Assembly: GCA_020283715.1 (NCBI GenBank)
Contig: JAIQCW010000173.1
Location: 1-33,309, forward strand
Length of the DNA stretch: 33,309 nucleotides
DNA from: Cytauxzoon felis
Lineage: Eukaryota > Apicomplexa > Aconoidasida > Piroplasmida > Theileriidae
Reading direction: 5' to 3'
The notes beneath the pieces were generated by a model, which ran no database searches, was not told the DNA's origin, and saw nothing but the letters and a program-made list of their open reading frames with translations. Positions 31,501 to 33,309 of the stretch are shown here, piece by piece. A program made the position numbers and the translations under genes. Positions within the stretch are counted from its first letter, which is position 1, and each line of letters begins with the position of its first letter.

Positions 31501-31739
31501 TAGATGAGGATAAACAGGTTGTAGAATTTTTATATAAGTTGGTAGAGGGTACATGTCCAGATTCATATGGATTATATGTAGCAAAATTAGCTGGTATACC
31601 AGAACGAGTAATAGAATGTGCTAAAATGGCAAGTTTAAGATTTATGAATAAAAATATGTTAAATGATATAATTAAAGCATATAAGCACAATAATATAAAT
31701 GCCTTACAAGATTTATATAATAATTCATTATATAAATGA
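25574..31739 (+). CDS. MSH6: DNA mismatch repair protein MSH6
   Basis: MSH6 pairs with MSH2 (MutS-alpha) to recognise mismatches. Exons: 25574-25606, 25651-25812, 25858-30060, 31302-31739. The N-terminus has a PCNA-binding-type motif ([11 protein letters not shown]). The mismatch domain shows [16 protein letters not shown] (the Phe-x-Glu wedge in KFYELF), [14 protein letters not shown] and ICEIITPGT. The ATPase has the Walker [14 protein letters not shown] (~residue 1397), then [19 protein letters not shown], and after the last splice the Walker [15 protein letters not shown] and FTTHF. As translated the product is 1,611 residues, above the usual 1,200-1,350. Repeats R16 (~173-306) and R17 (~708-895) stay in frame; they are either exonised or removed as introns without standard boundaries. 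Before Walker A there is a poly-Asp/Glu/His insert (~1283-1362). Intron 3 (1.24 kb) holds R18 and R19. Confidence 0.93.
26178..26579 (+). repeat. Interspersed repeat cluster R16, in frame inside MSH6 ORF
   Basis: Arms, D, F units, G, C and E, all host-sense, with no stop codon in the MSH6 frame over about 400 nt. Candidate internal splice signals exist (GAG|GTCC in arms, TCTTGCAG|A before D). None of the strong GTATGT or GTACGT donors seen in other introns flanks it. Confidence 0.88.
27785..28345 (+). repeat. Interspersed repeat cluster R17, in frame inside MSH6 ORF
   Basis: D, a C-like module, E, B, another arm, F units, B again and E, all host-sense and open in the MSH6 frame for about 560 nt. 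It separates the mismatch/connector region from the lever domain in the MSH6 translation. Confidence 0.88.
30076..30789 (+). repeat. Interspersed repeat cluster R18, in MSH6 intron 3 (5' part)
   Basis: The longest cluster: four D-type modules (about 30165, 30325, 30505 and variants), B, E and many arms. It starts 16 nt after the GTATGT donor, with outer arm CCACTTGAAGT. Confidence 0.87.
30826..30901 (+). pseudogene. Antigen-like exon fragment between R18 and R19
   Basis: A 76-nt open stretch after a TTCCAATTCTAG acceptor, ending at a GTATAA donor. The translation ([19 protein letters not shown]) resembles the YEVYYYVKSPKGALKV and YYIYYY...W segments of the antigen-like ORFs in the EngB-like intron. 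Module F (CTACCCGGAAGAAC) follows the donor, as it does at the end of ORF block c. It is too short for a firm family call. Confidence 0.35.
30911..31270 (+). repeat. Interspersed repeat cluster R19, in MSH6 intron 3 (3' part)
   Basis: F start, E-like, D, G, B, E and closing arm, ending about 30 nt before the MSH6 exon 4 acceptor. Confidence 0.87.
31736..31739 (+). other. ATGA stop-start overlap, MSH6 / tRNA endonuclease
   Basis: The MSH6 stop TGA (31737-31739) overlaps the ATG (31736-31738) of the next gene on the same strand. Confidence 0.7.
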
Positions 31740-32846
31740 CTATAATTATTAATTTAATAAATAATGATCCTTTATATTCTATAATTAATTATTTTAATAA
31801 TTTAAATTATATTATTAAATCCGGATTACAATACGGATCTGATCTTGTCATCTATCCACCTACCGGTCCCAATATCACACATTCAATATATACACTCTCT
31901 ATCATTAATAATAATACCAACTGGAGGTAAGATGAAAAAAAATCATTTAAATTTATTCAAATTTTAGAGATATCATTTCATTCTATCGTGTCGCCAATCA
32001 AACATCTAAAATACCAATCATCGCCATACCCACCAATGTAAGTTTATACTTCACACACCATTGCCATCCATTCAAATTAAATTAAATCCATATAATCTCT
32101 ACTCTTTACCATATATATAGTAATTCAACCTTCCATCCATCCGAAGACCGTTAGGTCTCCACCTGAAGTTACATCTACCAACAGTCCAACCTCTCTTCGT
32201 CCTGCCGTCAGCTCTCCACTTGAGGTTACAGCCAGTGTTCCACTCGCCGTGGTGGCTTTCTCATTTATTTATCTCTAAAGAGTAGAGCCACTCCCGGAGA
32301 TCGTGGCGGCTCTTCTATTTACTTCCCCCTTCGCTTCCCTGAGATCAGCTGCGGGTTCCACTTGAGGTCCAGTACTGCACTTCATTCCACTAACTTCATT
32401 TTTACCTCCATATTTTGAAGGAAAATCTGAATTTCTGAGGAAACTCATGAAGATTGAGGAATGACGATTGGATGAATTATACATCTCAATACTTCATTGA
32501 AGAGGTCTTTGATGATTGTATTGAGTTTAATAAACCTCACTTAATTCCAATTCATATTCATTGTGATATCCTTACTTAAGTGAATATCGTCACTTTAGTC
32601 GTATCTCGTCAAGATTAGGTTTATAACCTCAAGTGGAACCCGAAGCTGATCTCAGGGAAGCGGAGGGGGAAGTAATTAAAGGAGCTGTCTGCAAGACAAG
32701 GAAAGTTGGAGAAATAGTGATGTAACCTCAGTTATAATTATATATATTGATAGATGTAAATATTATAGGTTGGAATTCGTTTATATGTGATAGATCGTTA
32801 TATTGGAGATGTCGAACGAGGGTTTAAAGAATGTGGTACATCGTAG
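31736..32846 (+). CDS. tRNA-splicing endonuclease catalytic subunit (Sen2/Sen34 type)
   Basis: Three exons, 31736-31926, 31968-32037 and 32769-32846 (phases 2 and 0), give 112 residues, about the size of the catalytic domain alone. The fold signature is clear: SGLQYGSDLVIYP, then THSIYTLSII, then WRDIISFYRVANQTSKIPIIA. The catalytic triad candidates are Tyr (in QYG or VIYP), His (THS) and Lys (TSK), so this is a catalytic Sen2- or Sen34-like subunit, not Sen15 or Sen54. I cannot tell which of the two. It cuts introns from pre-tRNAs. The ATG overlaps the MSH6 stop as ATGA. The last exon is less certain; it reads GIRLYVIDRYIGD and ends 38 nt inside the UTP11 reading frame. Intron 2 carries R20 and R21. 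Confidence 0.78.
32137..32372. repeat. Interspersed repeat cluster R20, in tRNA endonuclease intron 2
   Basis: Arms (outer CCATCCGAAGACC and CCACCTGAAGT), E, D and B (minus). The B copy faces the B copy of R21. Confidence 0.85.
32373..32625. other. Non-repeat passenger between R20 and R21
   Basis: About 250 nt of unique sequence flanked by inverted B modules inside an intron. A plus-strand open stretch (FLPPYFEGKSEFLRKLMKIEE, then stop, near 32395-32465) looks coding-like but is not recognised. Confidence 0.4.
32626..32732 (+). repeat. Interspersed repeat cluster R21, in tRNA endonuclease intron 2
   Basis: Arm, B and a final TGTAACCTCA half arm. The B module is inverted relative to that in R20. 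Confidence 0.85.
32809..32846 (+). other. 38-nt overlap of tRNA endonuclease 3' end and UTP11 5' end
   Basis: The tRNA endonuclease frame runs to TAG 32844-32846, while UTP11 starts at ATG 32809 in another frame on the same strand. It depends on the third tRNA endonuclease exon being correct. Confidence 0.5.
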
Positions 32847-33309
32847 GGTACATTTGGAGCGTTCTCAGCCATTAGAGCGTAGAGAGAGGGTAGGTAAATA
32901 TATAGAGAAGAAGAAAGATTATAAAAAGAGATGTGATAGATATCATAAAAGAGAATTAATAATAAAAGAATTAGTAAATAAAACATATAATAAAAATGAT
33001 GATGAATTTAATTATAAAATGATAAATAATAAATTAAATGAAGATGGTAATATTATAATAAAATCAAATGAATTATTAAATTTTAATAAATTAAATAATA
33101 AAAATAAATTAAATTATATATTAAATAAATTAAATTATAATAAATTTATATTAAATCATCAATTTAATATTAATAATAATAATATTAATAAATTATTACA
33201 AGAATTAACAAATTTATTTAATAAAAACCCCATATTGATAATAAATTATTATTACAATTAAATAATATTATTAATGATAATGAAATTATTAAAAATTATA
33301 TCAATAAAA
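32809..33309 (+). CDS. UTP11: U3 snoRNP protein UTP11, 3' end off window, one frameshift
   Basis: UTP11 is a component of the small-subunit processome needed for 18S rRNA maturation in the nucleolus. HLERSQPLERRERVGKYIEK, then KKKDYKKRCDRYHKRE and DDEFNYKMINNKLNEDGNIIIK, match the family pattern (HRERSQP...LEKKKDYKLRADDY...PDEFYYKM...DGVHI). The ATG at 32809 is the only one upstream of the conserved block. Reading continues to a stop at 33261, but the next frame stays open to the window end (HIDNKLLLQLNN...). The switch falls at an A5 run (33223-33227), consistent with one lost A, as in 6PGDH. The Asn/Lys-rich middle is a low-complexity expansion. The start lies inside the last exon of the tRNA endonuclease gene. 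Confidence 0.85.

Noticed and set aside
56..32732. Many small ORFs with peptides such as ...[14 protein letters not shown] or ...[12 protein letters not shown]
   Set aside because: They are translations of repeat modules B, C and D, recurring in every cluster and on both strands; there is no evidence of independent genes. Only the in-frame copies in MSH6 could be translated.
56..32732. CRISPR-like array because of short repeated arms
   Set aside because: Arms are irregularly spaced, occur in both orientations and separate recurring modules, not unique spacers; the genome is eukaryotic.
32798..32986. Minus-strand ORF MFYLLILLLL...
   Set aside because: Antisense to the conserved N-terminus of UTP11.

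Overview
This window is AT-rich nuclear DNA from an apicomplexan, most likely a piroplasm of the Theileria equi / T. haneyi lineage. The genus is inferred from gene style; no marker here proves it. The evidence is dense genes with very short introns (mostly about 37-50 nt, GTATGT/GTAAGT donors and TTTAG/TATAG acceptors), eukaryotic housekeeping genes, and fragments of a beta-rich secreted-antigen-like family (FAINT/DUF529-like in style).

Layout, left to right. Minus strand: an antigen-like exon (178-728) inside an intron of a divergent cyclophilin (837-1317, running off the left edge), ISCU scaffold (1623-2084), RNase P/MRP subunit POP5 (2094-2540), 6-phosphogluconate dehydrogenase (8 exons, 2614-5284), an ARP4-like actin-related protein (5916-7718), and an unrecognised 4-exon gene (8219-10516). 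Plus strand: a secreted acidic Ser-rich protein (11177-13250). Minus strand: ALG14 (13286-14092), an EngB/YihA-type GTPase (14080-17094) with a 1.9 kb intron holding antigen-like ORFs, a Lys-rich small protein (17138-17515), and eL13 (18203-18817). Then uS9/RPS16 (+, 19703-20146), proteasome beta4 (-, 20291-21303), SRP72 (+, 10 exons), MSH6 (+), a tRNA-splicing endonuclease catalytic subunit (+), and UTP11 (+, to the right edge).

The outstanding feature is a modular interspersed repeat family: 21 clusters, about 6.3 kb or 19% of the window. It is built from a few recurring modules separated by a 12-nt arm (ACCTCAAGTGGA and its complement). I call the modules here: B (GTAGCTGATCTCAGGGAAGC...), C (GGAAGCGATCTACGGGAGCT...), D (TATCTCTAAAGAGTA...CCACTCCCGGAGATCGTGG), E (GGCCACCACGGCGAGTGGAA), F (CTACCCGGAAGAACG...) and G (GATCATCCATCATGGGAATG...). 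Every coding-gene intron longer than about 150 nt that I can define contains one or two clusters, and none of the shorter introns does. Two clusters are intergenic, and two lie in frame inside the MSH6 reading frame without a stop codon. In four introns, non-repeat 'passenger' DNA sits between two clusters, and in three of these the flanking B or C modules are inverted relative to each other. Antigen-like coding exons occur in two passengers clearly and in a third tentatively. This looks like an introner- or MITE-like element able to carry antigen exons into housekeeping introns.

A second theme is extreme same-strand packing. POP5/ISCU are 9 nt apart; EngB/ALG14 overlap by 13 nt, MSH6/tRNA endonuclease by an ATGA, and tRNA endonuclease/UTP11 by 38 nt. 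This suggests read-through or polycistronic transcripts. Single-base losses in A5 homopolymers break 6PGDH and UTP11; assembly error is the simplest explanation.
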